Positions 1 through 12,713 of a stretch of DNA of 64,000 nt are shown here, piece by piece. Within the stretch, counting starts at the first letter, position 1. The number at the start of each line of letters is the position of its first letter. Origin of the DNA: Glandiceps talaboti (taxonomy: Eukaryota; Hemichordata; Enteropneusta; Spengelidae). The notes beneath the pieces are model-generated. The model searched no databases. It had not been told where the DNA came from and saw only the letters and a program-made list of their open reading frames with translations. The stretch is from contig NC_135550.1 of assembly GCF_964340395.1 (NCBI RefSeq), forward strand, positions 11,384,408-11,448,407, read 5' to 3'. The position numbers were made by a program, and so were the translations under genes.

Positions 1-1
1 G

Positions 2-3000
2 CCTGAATTTAGGGAAAGTGAATTTTCAGTTGTACGTCAACATGAAGAGTTTGTATGGTTGCATGACCAGTATGTGGATGGTATTGATTTTGCCGGAATT
101 GTTGTAAGTATGATTTTATTTGATGAGTCTACATAGAAAACAATTCTTAGGATGTTATGATCTATGCAATGTAATGAGATGAGGAGATTGCAATAGGTTG
201 TGTTTGTTTCGATATGTTTATAGATGTTATAGACCCAGTTTAGAATTAGGGTTAAAATGTAGGTGTGAACAACAGTGTTGTCCGGCAGAATTTTAGAAAA
301 AGGTGGTCCATAGCAAGAGAATGAACCTATGAAATCCGTATAGCCTATTTCCTATACAATGACTACGATCATCTCCACTCACAGATTTCTGTGCTAGAGT
401 AACGACTTTGACTAGACGTAGTGAGTGGAGATGATCGTAGTATTCATATAGGAAGTAGACTATAATCCATAAGGCACCACTGATAAGGTAACACTCAAGT
501 GAGAATCTGGGATTGAAACCCTGGCCTTTAATGACGAAAAAGTTTACATCTTCTTCAGATTCAAAAGATGAGAAGAGAAACATTGGTGATATTAGCCAGA
601 TATGTTATTGAAATTCACTGTAAATTCTTATAGTTTTAAGTTATTGCTATTGAAATTCTAATGATATATGTGTCCTTCTGATATGCAAGTAGATTTTGAG
701 TTTAAATATATAATTATATCGAAAAGACTTGACTATGTAGTATGACTGTATCTCTTACACTGTCATATTTGTAATTTATCTTGGATAGATTCCTCCAGCT
801 CCACCCAGACCAGACTTTGATGCATCTAGAGAAAAACTGCAAAAGTTAGGAGAAGGAGAGGGAACAATGACCAAAGAGGAATTTAACAAAATGAAACAAG
901 AGCTTGAAGCGTGAGTTAACACACTATAGTGATTGTACACTCTTAGTGTGCTACTTTTCTTACTCTGTCTTTAAAGTATCATCAGTAAATATTGTGTTTA
1001 CTAATAATGTCATGCATTTAGATGCTGTTATGACTATTTCTGGGAAAATAATATAAAAATGACTTGATCATTAGATAGCATTGATTCACTGGTACTATTG
1101 CTGTGTAGTAGTTCCAAACTAGGTGTAAATATTTACCAACTGGTAGTGTATTTTCACCAAATCACTTAATCTTCTACAGATGTCACTGTACACAGTTCAG
1201 TGATGTAGACTTGCCATATGACCAAAATGTACTTGGTAAATAATTTACACTCAGAGTTCAGAACTACCAAGACAACAGCGTTTTCAGTAATTTTACCACT
1301 TTTGTAGCTCCTATTTATTTGCAATGTGTCATGACGTATTTATGATGTTCATCTTTGCTTCCTCTTTCTGAAAAACTTCAACATATGTGTCACGATTTGT
1401 GGTGACATCACTTCTTTCATTGTGGTACATAGACACTGTGCTATCAATGAATGAATGATAAATCTGTAATTTGTAACTGATGATGTTACTCTATTTTCTC
1501 ACTTTAGGGAATACCTAGCAACATTCAAAAAGACCGTTGCTATGCATGAAGTGTTTCTACAAAGACTAGCAGCTCATCCAGTGCTGAGAACTGATCATAA
1601 TTTCAGGGTATTCCTGGAATATGACCAAGAGGTAAGTAGTCTCACAGACAGTCCTTCTATGAAATTGAATATGATAGTATACAACATGTGAAGATGTAAG
1701 TAGACTGCGACTGCCATGGCTGAAATTCAGTAACACTGAATAAGTTTTGACAAGTACACCAGAAAAATTAAACCAGTTACAGTATTATGATTAAGTATGT
1801 TTATTAATGTCGTATCAGGTATGTAATAACAAATAGTGGCAGTGTTTTTGCTAAGGTTGGGAAACCCTGGTAGCAGAAATGGGGATTGTGATAAAAGTGC
1901 ATAGTTTCCAATACATTGTACCATATAATTTTGGTGGGGATCTCAGGTAGATTTTACCTACTTTAATAGTACTGCCCTTCACAAAAACACTGATTGGTTT
2001 GCAGTCCTCAAGTCAACTCGACCCATGTTCCCTTTCATGCACAGGCATTTTCAAATATGTAGCTTCAGTCTGAGAAACACTCATCAGATACACCAAGATA
2101 TTGCAATGTATTCAATATTACTGCTTGAAATATTCATTTATTTTTCACTTCCTACAGCTCAGTGTGCGAGGAAAGAACAAAAAAGAAAGACTAGGTGGCA
2201 TGTTTAAAACATTCACTAAATCTGTTGATGAGGTGCTACTGTCTGGACAAAAAGTGAGTATCTATTCCCCTGTTGTCGTTTTCTTTATCATGGTTCAATA
2301 TTTTGATATTTTGTAAGTGTTTCGATCATTGTCATAGAGATAGTTTGATATAACAAATGATATAGAATGTGATGTTTGACTCAAATTGTTACTTGGAGGA
2401 AGTTTAATTCTCACAAAATGTAATCAGTGTTGCATTATATTACATCCCAATTGATGGCTGCCTTGTGTTACATTGTGTTTCGTAGTATGCTTTATATCTG
2501 TAAGCAAATCAAACTTATGGCATGAAATTGTAATGACGGACAAACTTTAAAAAAATCTGAATTAACCATTCTGCAGGACGTTGATGCCTTCTTTGAGCAA
2601 GAGAAGACCTTCCTTCTAGATTACCACACCAAAGTCAAGGATTCTACACAGAAGTGTGATAGAATGACCAGAAAACATAAAGGTCAGTGTTTCATGACTC
2701 CTGGAATAAACAGAGAATTTATTATAACCTATGCTTTCAGTTAAGCTGTTTCATCGATATTATGTGTTGATGTATTTGTTCAGCAGTAGTTACCCAATTC
2801 TAGCAAAGATACATTGATTTCTAAATACAACTGTTCAAAGCAAGATCACCAATTACATTTGTTGTTGGCATATTCATTATATACTGTATATGTTCATGCG
2901 GCAACAAAGGAAAACATATGACAACGTATTTTACATTTGTTCAGACAGACAGACAGACAGACACACATGTACACACACGTTCACACGATGGGTCTTATCG

Positions 3001-6000
3001 TTCTTGTGCAGAGCATGGATTTTCTACACAACTTGAAATAGAAGCCTATATTTGTGTACTTTCTGTTTGGTATACCAACATCTGTTTGTGTCCTTTTGCA
3101 ATGCAAAACATTCATGCAGTGAAAAAGTCTTCTTCTTTTTTTTGTCTTTCAGATGTTGCTGACAGTTATATCAAGATATCTGGTGGCTTTGTTGGTTTAG
3201 GAACTGTTGAAAATACAAATATTGATAAGTAAGTTCTTCATAGGAAACCCTTCTTGTTCATTTTATACTACCGGTGGTTGTATTTTATGGATTCAGATTC
3301 TTTATAGACTAATTCCTTATCATGTAGGACAAGAAAGCCATCTAGCTCCTACACATATTGTATGAATTATGGACCCTTTCTTCATGACATTGGCATGATG
3401 CTTACATTTCTCTTGTTTCCCCAATCTGAAATGACCCCTTTATGCAGTACTTTCATAGAGCGGTTGTGTGTAATTGGAACTTTCTCTCATGTGACTTTCT
3501 CTCCCTCCCCCTCTTTCTCTCTCATTTCTGTCATTGAACTTTGAGTATAGCATTAGAATACTATTGGGATACCCTAGCATCATTGTTAATTGCTTTATGC
3601 TTTTTTTGATTTTCGTGTACATAACCGGCGTAATCATTCTACCCTCCATTGATATTTAGTAGTCGACACGGAGGGAGAGAAAAGGCACGGTAGGCTTAGC
3701 TTGACGTAACTGGGAATGGCCACACAATCAGTTTTGTGTCCATCTCCTGAATATCTGTGCTGGTGCTCTGTAGACATCTTTTAAATCTGTCCTGTCAGAT
3801 CCTTCTGTTCTCTGAATGCACTCTCATTGATTGATTCTTGTAGATGTCTTGTTTTCAAAAAAAAAAATTACTCAAGAAAAAATTTGTTCGTAAAGATTCA
3901 GTTATTTGATGTGTTATGTCAATTGCCATTCTCAAGAATAGGAGTCAATTTGCAAAAATCAATCGTGAGTGCAAGGATCGTTCTCCCATCCCTCCTTTGT
4001 TTCACTCTTCCTGTCACCTTCTTTTTGTCATGTTGTTAAAGATCCAAACAGCAGGACAAGAACAATAGCCCACAGATTATAAAGTTATATGGCCACATGT
4101 AAGCGACATTCCCTTTCCCTGACTGTAATCATGTGATCTTTGTAGTACATTAGACAAGACTAACAAATGCCTGATTGTAGAATGTAATGAGGGACGATCG
4201 CACAATGTCGCACAAGTTCAACAAACGAACATCGTTTGTTTTGGTCAAAACCCCCCCTCCCCTACATTTATATATGATGTAAACTATGATGAGAAATGTA
4301 GCAGTCATACCACTATGATTGATGTAATGTAAAAACATGATTGTAAGATCACTAAAATACTACCAGAACCAGAAACCCAGCACTGTTTATCACATTTGGT
4401 TAGAAGTGCGAAAATGAAGTTCAGCAATCGCATTGACGCCAGACCCCCTCCCTCTCCCTCTAAACGAACGAAGTTTGCTTATTGAGCTTGTGTGATATTG
4501 TGCCTTCATCCCTAAGTTATACTAACCTCAAATTGTGTTCTCTTGTTTGATGTACATAGTGTGTGAAAATTTGAAAGAAAATAATCCACATCATTGGATG
4601 TTACACGGAAACGGGAACGAAAGTGTGATTATTAACATATCAATTGTAAAGCTGAAATTATAACCGTTTGCTGAATTCTGTAAATTTGATTTTGCTTGTC
4701 AGATAATTTTTAATTGAATAATAATGCCAGTCACATTGGAAAGAATACATAATTTTTGTAGAAAGGACAGCAGATTACATCATGTTTTTCATTTTCAGAT
4801 TCTTCAACAAACTTGCAGAAATTTTTGAGAAGGCAAGGGTGAGTAGCTTTTTTTTATTGCCCCTTGTTTGATATCAATAATTACTTGAGATATTTGTGAT
4901 AAGTGTAGGAGCTTGACATAATTACAACTTTGGAATCAATAGCAGTCATTTCACTTGAATGAAGTGAGCTAAGAGGAGACTTCATGCAAAGACAAAATTA
5001 GGTAAACATATCACGATTACTAATACAAAAACAAGAGTTTGGTGCCTCAGTAGGTTCATGTGACACTCTTTACCAGTATGTTGTGTCTGTGAATGTTAGT
5101 CATATGGTAAAATAAACTTTCAATGTGTGTGGATTGACTATTGTGAATTTAGCACAAATAGTCTCACTTGATTGTTAGCATATGTAGCATTTTAATCACG
5201 AAACAGAGTCAGTTAGAATCCGGGAGCCCTCTGTGTTATACTTTGATAAGTTACCAACACTATTTACACTGTATTTCTTTGCATGAACCTTGTCTCATTC
5301 ATGATTGCCACAAACAAGTAATATCACCATTATTATTCGCGGGTTCTATAATGATTTCACAAAATATTGATTGGCAAACATTCGGTTCTTTCTTGTTTTG
5401 GAAATCAAAGGAAACATTAGATTCATGAAAGAAAGTTCATGGGTATTGTAGAGAACAGTTTGCTATAAATTTTTCACCATGGAAAACTTAGTCACTTGTA
5501 TCATCTTCTTTCCCCCATACAGAAACTTGAAGCACGAGTTGCTACAGATGAAGATTTGAAGTTAGCAGATTTACTGAGATATTATATGAGAGATTCATCA
5601 GCAGCAAAGGTAAGACATGATATAGTAAATGGGATACTGATCACTGAAATAATGTGGAGTTACAGAATCATTTCCTATTTAAATTTCACATGAGAATAGC
5701 GATGGGTTCTCAGATGTGTACTTGCAGAATAAAAGTGCTACCAGGAAGTGCTTCATTAAGTCAATGCACGTTAACAGGGGATGCTGACTCGGATCAGAGA
5801 AATACAATATAGTTATTGAATCATTTCCCATCTGAAAACCACATGAGAATCAGGGCAGGTTCTCACACATGTGCTCATTACGTTATGAAGATGATAAAAG
5901 TTCTGCCAGGAACTGCTACACCAATCCATAGACACACAAAAATGAATATTTTACAAATACAAGAGTTGTATATGGATAAATATTGTCATTGATGCAACTG

Positions 6001-8292
6001 TTGTACTCATCAATATTGTCTATGCATTACTTTTTCACTAATTATATGTGCATTTAGTAGAAGGAAAGATACTTGCATATCTTGATGCTATATTTTGTAT
6101 TTCACTATTTCTTGTTTCTAGGATCTCCTTTATAGAAGAACTCGCTGTTTAGCAAACTATGAAAATGCCAACAAGGCACTAGAGAAAGCCCGGGCAAAAA
6201 ATAAAGAAGTACAATTGGTATGTAGGAAATATTTTACAACTACTTGCATTGACCACGTCAAATACCAATATTTTACACAAATACTTGTGGTTTGGCCATG
6301 TCAAATACCAATATTTTACACAAATACTTGTGGTATTGACCATGTCAAATACCAATATTTTACACAAATACTTGTGGTATTGACCATGTCAAATACCAAT
6401 ATTTTACACAAATACTTGTGGTATTGACCATGTCAAATACCAATATTTTACACAAATACTTGTGTTGTGGTATTGACCATGTCAAATACCAATATTTTAC
6501 ACAAATACTTGTGTTGTGGTATTGACCATGTCAAATACCAATATTTTACACAAATACTTGTGGTTTGGCCATGTCAAATACCAATATTTTACACAAATAC
6601 TTGTGGTTTGGCCATGTCAAATACCAATATTTTACACAAATACTTGTGGTTTGGCCATGTCAAATACCAATATTTTACACAAATACTTGTGGTTTGGCCA
6701 CGTCAAATACCAATATTTTACACAAATACTTGTGGTATTGACCATGTCAAATACCAATATTTTACACAAATACTTGTGGTATTGACCATGTCAAATACCA
6801 ATATTTTACACAAATACTTGTGGTATTGACCATGTCAAATACCAATATTTTACACAAATACTTGTGGTATTGACCATGTCAAATACCAATATTTTACACA
6901 AATACTTGTGTTGTGGTATTGACCATGTCAAATACCAATATTTTACACAAATACTTGTGGTATTGACCATGTCAAATACCAATATTTTACACAAATAAGG
7001 ATACCACCTGATAATGTAGTACTAATTTTGTTATATTTATATCAATATTCAGTAGGTAGAAAGAGTCCACTTCTTAGTTACAGATGAAGGGTCTATTTCT
7101 AAACTCTGCATGCATGGAGGGAGGGAGCGATACCACTTTGGCAATTAAGGTTTCAGTTTCCTAAAATAGACACAAACTAAAATTATTGTTGCGATGTGTT
7201 GATACAAACTAGTAAGTGGATGTTGGTTTTAATTGCACTCACCAAAGGGTGGCATTTCTAATAACACAACTGAGGCACCACTACCATCCACTTGTTTAAT
7301 CTACCACAGAAAACAACACTAGTTTCACTTAGTGTCTATCTCCGTAAACCGAGACCTTGATTGCCAATGATGCCTTGGGCTTAATTCAACATAATAGTGT
7401 CATAATGATCAAACACATGTGAATCACACACCAGAATTCATGTCAACTGCCCATTACTATGTACGTTCACACTATATAAATTGACTGGTAGGATGCATAT
7501 AAGTAAGTATATTGATTCAGCTGAAAGAGAAGAAATGATCATAGTTTGGAATTTTAGCATGATTAAAATGAAATTTTATCAATGTGTGACTCCTTTGAAA
7601 ATTGCAGGCAGAAACAAACCAACAACAAGCCTGTGAGAGATATGAGAAGATATCAGAGATGGCTAAAGTAGAGTTGACAGACTTCAAAACTCGGCGTGTT
7701 AGTGCATACCGCAAGAACCTTGTAGAGCTTGCAGAACTAGAGTTGAAACATGCTAAGGTGAGTGAAAGTAGTCAGATTTCCTCCGGGAGGGAATAAAATT
7801 GAAATGACGTGGAAAGCATAGATCTATGATACACGCATGATTCTCAAAATAGAGCTCGAGATATGTTATGAGGCTCTTAAACATGTTCAAAGTCAATGCA
7901 TGGTTACTAACAGAATACACCTGACAAGATCACCATCACCATGGTATATACCAATTACAATGCATATGGTCTTTAGTATGTACCTTCACCTGTCTCATGA
8001 CGTATGCTCTTTCTGTTTAGGACATTGGTATTGGCCTTGATCTCAAGGTCATATTTTTATCAATCAAGTTTCTTGTTCATCACAGGCTATCTTTAATATT
8101 TAAGGAGGGTTGTTGGTGGGAGTGGGGATGGTAGTATTGACTGTCCGTAAAGAAGTTTAGCATAGGTATTTTATATGATGTTGATATTACACCTGTCCAC
8201 ATACCTTCCTACCTCCGGTTCCCCTCATACCTACATGCATCCCAGACATGCAGACAAACTGACAGAAAGAAAGAAACCACACACACACACAG

Positions 8293-8324
<32 letters not shown>

Positions 8325-8759
8325 ACACAGACACACACACACACACACACACACATACATACATACATACATACATACATACATACATACATACATACAT
8401 ACATACATACATACATACATACATACATACATACACACATACATACATACATACATACATACATACATACATACATACATGCATGCATGCATGCATGCAT
8501 GCATGCATGCATGCATGCATGCATGCATACATACATATGTATTCAAATTGAATTAGCCAGGTTGAAATAGTGAAAAACAAACATTGTTTTATATCTAGAT
8601 TTAGCCACGATACCCTTTACCTTAATCAGTTCAAGGTGAATGAGACTTTGTTGAATTACCAACGTTCTAACTTCAATATTTTGTTTCACATTTACTTCAC
8701 AGGCTCAAGTTCAATTGCTGCGTAACTCTATTGCTCACTTAAAAGAAGAAACAGGCTGA
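2..8759 (+). CDS. SNX6: Sorting nexin SNX5/SNX6-type SNX-BAR protein (3' part; 5' exons lie before the window)
   Basis: Exons read as 2-103, 789-910, 1508-1631, 2158-2253, 2577-2682, 3153-3228, 4799-4838, 5523-5609, 6122-6217, 7608-7757 and 8703-8759 (TGA 8757-8759), all GT-AG and in phase, giving 351 residues. Human SNX6 is about 406, so roughly the first 55 are missing. The first exons encode the second half of the PX domain, including the helical-hairpin insertion special to SNX5/SNX6/SNX32 ([16 protein letters not shown], then [20 protein letters not shown]). The rest is the BAR domain, with [15 protein letters not shown] and [20 protein letters not shown] near its end. Family knowledge: SNX5/6 pair with SNX1/2 as membrane-tubulating dimers (ESCPE-1/retromer-SNX) that recycle cargo such as the cation-independent mannose-6-phosphate receptor from endosomes. 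SNX6 is preferred over SNX5 from remembered sequence; vertebrates split the two, and an invertebrate may have one pro-orthologue. Confidence 0.95.
339..464. repeat. Fold-back element, about 45-bp arms
   Basis: The arms 339-382 and 421-464 are near-perfect inverted copies (ACGATCATCTCCACTCAC on the left, its complement on the right) around a loop of about 38 bp. The element lies in an SNX6 intron. A related but decayed block (CAATCATCTCCACT) is seen near 40330. No target duplication was identified. Confidence 0.6.
470..540 (-). repeat. SINE-like fragment with tRNA B-box-like core
   Basis: A block containing CTGGGATTGAAACCCTGG followed by CCTTTAA recurs inverted at 41170-41235 (with the extended match TTATCAGTGG and AAGGATTA) and as a core at 55949-55975. 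Read on the minus strand the core resembles a Pol III B box (GGTTCAAATCC type). This suggests a dispersed tRNA-derived SINE family. Only fragments are visible, and no A box was found. Confidence 0.4.
1088..1288. repeat. Fold-back/MITE-like element in SNX6 intron
   Basis: Imperfect terminal inverted repeats of about 55 bp. The left arm runs from ACTGGTACTATTGCTG to GTAAATATTTACCA. The right arm carries the complement of these (TGGTAAATAATTTAC to CAGCGTTTTCAGT). The two arms enclose roughly 90 bp. No clear target-site duplication was found. Confidence 0.5.
1840..1992. mobile_element. Short hAT-like MITE, CAGTGTTT family, copy 1
   Basis: Starts CAGTGTTTTTGCTAAGG and ends CAAAAACACTG, so the termini are inverted. 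The internal order (GGGAAACCCTGGTA, then ACCATATAATTTTGGTGGGGA, then TTTTACCTACTTTA) is shared with copies at 23866-24029 and 25111-25287. CAGTG-type ends are usual for hAT/Charlie non-autonomous elements. The element is too short to encode a transposase. Confidence 0.6.
5658..5925 (+). repeat. Degenerate two-copy tandem duplication, period about 150 bp
   Basis: Two blocks share ordered matches: GAATCATTTCC, CACATGAGAAT, GGTTCTCA then ATGTG, AAAAGT, GCCAGGAA or ACCAGGAA. The first runs 5664-5745 and the second 5817-5905. They lie in the SNX6 intron following exon 5523-5609. Divergence is high, so the duplication is old. Confidence 0.5.
6241..6997 (+). repeat. Minisatellite, 17 copies of a 43/44/49-bp unit
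   Basis: The motif ACCAATATTTTACACAAATA occurs 17 times between 6262 and 6997. Units are nearly identical and fall into three length classes set by the linker: GTGGTTTGGCCAT (43 bp), GTGGTATTGACCAT (44 bp) and GTGTTGTGGTATTGACCAT (49 bp). The array starts about 24 bp after the splice donor of SNX6 exon 6122-6217. Inside each 44- or 49-bp unit AATACC and GGTATT are complementary, so one unit could fold into a hairpin. The open frames across it are periodicity artefacts. Confidence 0.97.
7215..7350 (-). repeat. Dispersed repeat fragment, inverted relative to 38060-38110
   Basis: ACACAACTGAGGCACCACTACC followed by ATCCACTTGTTTAATCTACCAC is the near reverse complement of 38065-38110 (GTGGTAGATTACACACAAGTG, then ATGGTAGTGATGCCTC). 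No termini or coding content are visible, so the element class is unknown. Confidence 0.45.
8277..8540. repeat. Compound microsatellite (CA)n-(CATA)n-(CATG)n
   Basis: About 75 bp of CA-rich repeat, then about 125 bp of CATA repeat with one CACA interruption, then about 50 bp of GCAT repeat ending in CATACATATG. It lies in the last SNX6 intron. Open frames on both strands here are artefacts. Confidence 0.98.
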
Positions 8760-10967
8760 AATTTTTACTTCTTAAAAGAGTGCAGAGATGTGTATTTTAA
8801 AAAAAATAAATAATCTATCCGACAGAAAAAAAAAAGGACTTGTATTCCTTCAAGGAAGTATATATGTTATTGTACCTGTGCCAGAATACAGTGAAAAATG
8901 CTGTGTATCAATTATTATTATTATACCTTGAATAATTCACAGGGGCATTTTCAAACTATGTGTTGTTCTCCGAATCAAACTATTTTGTTATTTTACCACA
9001 AATGTATAATGAGAATGCTATAGGTAATTTTCATAATTGATGTTTGCTGAAGCTTAATTGAGTTACTTTCTTTGTATATTTTATGGTAGAAACCTCATAT
9101 CACTAGCTCATGAAATCAAAATAATTTTGCTTGATTTACGCCAACAGTAGTGTGGATGGATAGTTTCTTTTGTTTTTATTTTGTGAGCCCAAGTACCTTA
9201 AAGAAAACATGTTTTGTTATCATTGACTCTTCAGTTTAGATTGTACTCATTGCAGCTACAGGAAATATTTTTTTGTCTTGTTTTTGTATAGATTTATGTT
9301 ACAAAATGTCTCTGAATGACTCTTACAATCGTCCATAATTTTTTTTAAAAACTGATTGTGTCATGTGTAGCAATGCAGAAGATGTAGTCCATCAGTGCAA
9401 TGTCAAGAGCCAGCTTTGTTTACCATTCCTAAGGGACATGCAGTGATATAGTAGCTTTCCAGTAATTTTAGTTGTAGTAATTTCATCTACAACATGGTAT
9501 GTGTAGGACACAGTCAAGTATAAATATCATAGGTGTACATTTACTATTAAAACAAATGCAAGTTTTGATATCCTAGCATTGGATAACAGGGTGGTCATTG
9601 TGGTCCATGTTTCGTTGGTATTGATAGAGTGGTAATTAGAATCGTAATAGCAGTATAGTAATACAGTGATTCTGGCAATGTTTATTCTATGATTGAATAG
9701 TGTGACCTGAAACCTCCCCCGACATAAGTGACTTAATGATTAATTTTCTTGAGATCAGGCATTATTTATAGCAATGTACATCAGCATTAACTATATGTAC
9801 AAAACGATCTGATGTACAGTGTGTGAACGCTCCGACTGCAAATTTGCTATACTGCTCATTGTGTTGTCACTATGCAGTATTTCCACCTTTACCAACTTTT
9901 GATGTTGGCGGTTGGTGTTGTCAAAAGATATCCTACACCTGTATCTGATTAACATGTTGATCTTGTCACCACAACTTACATGATACAATAAAAACCAGTT
10001 AACCTGAAACACACAAACTGACAAGACAAACAACATTGCTACATTTTAGTACATTTGTTTACATTTTAATCACCTAAAGATAGCTCAAGCAAAGTAAATT
10101 TAGCACTGTTTGTGAGAGTTTTGTTGCACAAGATGACACATAAGTGTTGAGAAGAACTTTGCAGAGTCCGACAACATTGTTTCAGGATAACTGGCTTCTA
10201 TCGATGACCCTATGACTGAACTGGTAACTACAGCTTACAATGTAACATGGCAGATATACACCCTTAGCAAAGACCAATTACATGTAATTATGCCCAAAAT
10301 TTCCAGACCGATCAGTTCTTCCCTTCAGTTGAAGAGAAATTAGTTCAATGTGCATGATTCTTTAGAGAATGTTACTATCTGCTTCAAAAATCAAGTTGCA
10401 CTATCTAGTAACTTAAGTAGTCATAGAAATAAAATGCTGTTTATACTGTACATGACTAGTGTTGTTAGTTTATTTCAAACCCAACTCTACTGAGAATGTG
10501 TCTGTGTATGTATGTATGTATGTATGTATGTATCTATCTATGTATGTATGTATGTGTGTGTGTGTGTGCCTATATCTGTGTCTGTGTCTGTCTGCATGCA
10601 CATGTATGTGCTTGACCACCACCACATGCATGTATGCTTTGTGCATGCAAGATTTTATTACTGGTTATGTCTATATATGTATTTCACACAATAATATACT
10701 GGGGGGGGGGGGGTGTTCCAGCCAGGTTTGAGTAGTTAAGTTTTGACTGGATTATTATATTAGTATGATTGAGAATTTAAAATAATAGGATTTAAAATAA
10801 TATCTATTTATTTATCCATTTAACTGTCAGGTAGTCCACACAGGTGATGAACACCTATAAATGTGGACAACAGAACAAATATACATAGAAATAAAAGACA
10901 ACCAGCAAAAAACTACAGTTACAACACACAATAAATGGAAATAAAGATAAAATTATATTAAACAACA

Positions 10968-11069
10968 TTTTGTACACTGACAGACATGCCCAGGTACTGG
11001 GATTTTGTACAGTGACAGACTGACACCCAGGTACAGGGATTTTGTACAATGATAAACTGACACCCATTG
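10968..11069. repeat. Short tandem repeat, about 50 bp, two full copies
   Basis: TTTTGTACA is followed each time by CTGACAGAC or GTGACAGAC, then CCCAGGTAC, then GGGATTTTGTACA. Copies begin near 10968, 11013 and 11060, the last one partial and diverged. Confidence 0.65.
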
Positions 11070-11254
11070 TAGGCCACACACTTTTGATATGTTTATGAAG
11101 TTTGACAAACTTTGAATAAGTTACTGGTTGATAAAGTCTTAATACATTGTTATTGTTGTGTACTTCTTAAATTCCATGGATCAAAAAACACTGTCTTTGG
11201 TGTTTGTACAGCATGTCCTTGCATTTGTGTATCTGGGTTTTGATTGATAGAAAT

Positions 11255-11470
11255 CACAGGGGGCTCAAGCTTGGTTATGATTATGAAAACAAATAATTAA
11301 ACAACGTATAAATACCAACAAACATGAACAATAGAATAATTACAAATCAGTATCAACAATGTTTCTATGTAACAAGAATTACTATATCTTTTCGTATATG
11401 TACATGAAGGGGTCATACTCTCTTCACATATTGTTTTTGTAATCATAACTAACTAAGCCTGAGCCCCCTC
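11255..11470. mobile_element. Non-autonomous TIR transposon (MITE), flanked by a 10-bp direct repeat
   Basis: The ends are inverted: CACAGGGGGCTCAAGC at the left and CTGAGCCCCCTC at the right, with the similarity continuing about 35 bp inward (GGTTATGATTATGAAAACA against the complement of TGTTTTTGTAATCATAAC). TGATAGAAAT flanks both sides (11245-11254 and 11471-11480), a likely target-site duplication. Ten bases is longer than the usual hAT 8 bp and nearer to Mutator-like elements, so superfamily is open. A second copy at about 59344-59768 is split by a SINE. Confidence 0.7.
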
Positions 11471-12562
11471 TGATAGAAATGCATAACCTAGCTATAAAGA
11501 GATGCTACTTGTTATCCAACATTATGTGTGTGCGCTCCTGTAAAGAGAACACTTTGTATAAGGGAAGGGGAGGGGGGGGGGGGCACTCAACAGAAGTAAG
11601 TCATAAACCCACAGTCCCCTTATCTGATAGAAAGACTGTGCACAAACTATTAATGAGGTTGGTGGCATATCCTGTATATTCATCCACATGTTCTTACATG
11701 TAGTACTTCTGTTGAGATACATGTATGAAAAAAATGATTAAAATTAACAAAAGAAATTATTTTTTTTTAGTTCACCTTGGATAAAAAAATGTTTTGTTAA
11801 ATTCAATTTATACATCATTATCTTGTGATTGTTATTATAATGTATTATAACAGCAATGGTTATATCTAAATTGATAGCACCTCAGCATTCTTATAAAAAC
11901 TGCCATTTATGCCATTGAGCAGAATCAAATTACACTACGTTCTTTAGATTGACTATGGCCTACAGTGTGATGTATTGACCATATATGCAATGAATATTGC
12001 ATACTGGGCATATGAACCTCCACTTTATAAGAATATGATCTCCATCTTTTTTAACCCATGCCTGGAACATTGTTTACAGGAAAATATAACACATGAAAGA
12101 AATCACCCATTTGGGAAGCACATCCACATCCACCTTCCTGTGGGAGTATGCAGACCCCAGCCTGATACAACAAGATGCAGTCAATAGTCCCTGAACGTAT
12201 GGGCAATAGTCTTTGTCCAAATGGGCAATAATCACCTCATGCGGGCAATAATGTATTTCATGTAAGTCATGTGATTTGATTCTGACCAATGGCATATTTT
12301 GCAGGAACGTCGAGATGTATATAGTATGTTACATGTATAAATTATTCAAATGTAGGGATGTTGCTGTTATATAATGCACGTGTACTCTTGCATGCAACCT
12401 TTGTAATTACTTAATATTATTGACAAGTATTAATGGTTTTGAAATTACCATATGGCAACTTCTCTGGAATTATTTTTTTCCATTATTGTAAAGTATTTGC
12501 ATAAACCAATTAAAATATATATGTCCCTGCATTTCGTATGACGCTTCCTGATTCCCTTCACA

Positions 12563-12713
12563 CCAATGGTTTAACCCATACGATGTCCTGTATGCGCAGT
12601 ACACTTGCGCACAACACCATCGGAGAAAAAATAGATCGTCGCCATTTACATTTGTTGAAAATTTTGGCGGTTTGTACATCTCCTATGTTAGTTTTGGTTT
12701 CCCTGTCGATAAA
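12563..12713 (+). promoter_or_regulatory. Probable core promoter/5' UTR of the coiled-coil SPRY gene
   Basis: Visible just upstream of the ATG at 12714: a CCAAT box (12563-12567), two TGCGCA motifs (12593-12598 and 12606-12611) resembling NRF1 half-sites, and CGCCATTT (12640-12647), the complement of the YY1 core AAATGGCG. No TATA box is obvious. Such motifs are typical of housekeeping TATA-less promoters. Function is inferred from motif and position only. Confidence 0.4.

Larger units (their letters stand above)
8760..12562. other. SNX6 3' UTR and intergenic DNA, no gene seen
   Basis: No convincing protein-coding exon is visible. Candidate SNX6 polyadenylation signals are AATAAA at about 8805 and at 10428-10433; which is used cannot be told from sequence. 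The stretch also holds a TATG/TG microsatellite (10505-10568), a G13 run (10701-10713), a short hairpin (10833-10866) with arms GTCCACA and TGTGGAC, a roughly 50-bp tandem repeat (10968-11069), a TIR element (11255-11470) and three spaced GGGCAATA motifs around 12200-12250. Confidence 0.7.

Noticed and set aside
6241-6997. Regular direct repeats that could be mistaken for a CRISPR array
   Set aside because: Adjacent units are the same along their full length with no unique spacers, and the host DNA is eukaryotic. The 44-bp array at 47271 is rejected for the same reason.
8175-8580. Long overlapping open frames on both strands (Tyr/Ile/His or Met/Cys/Val repeats)
   Set aside because: These are translations of the CA/CATA/CATG microsatellite. 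The same holds for frames at 31013-31616, 35366-35703, 54857-55310 and 61688-62024.
9791-10036. 81-codon minus-strand frame
   Set aside because: No recognisable family, no splice context, and codon make-up like the surrounding non-coding DNA.
12672-12713. Upstream extension of the SPRY protein from a TTG codon
   Set aside because: A non-ATG start is not needed; ATG at 12714 has an A at -3 and lies right after promoter-like motifs.
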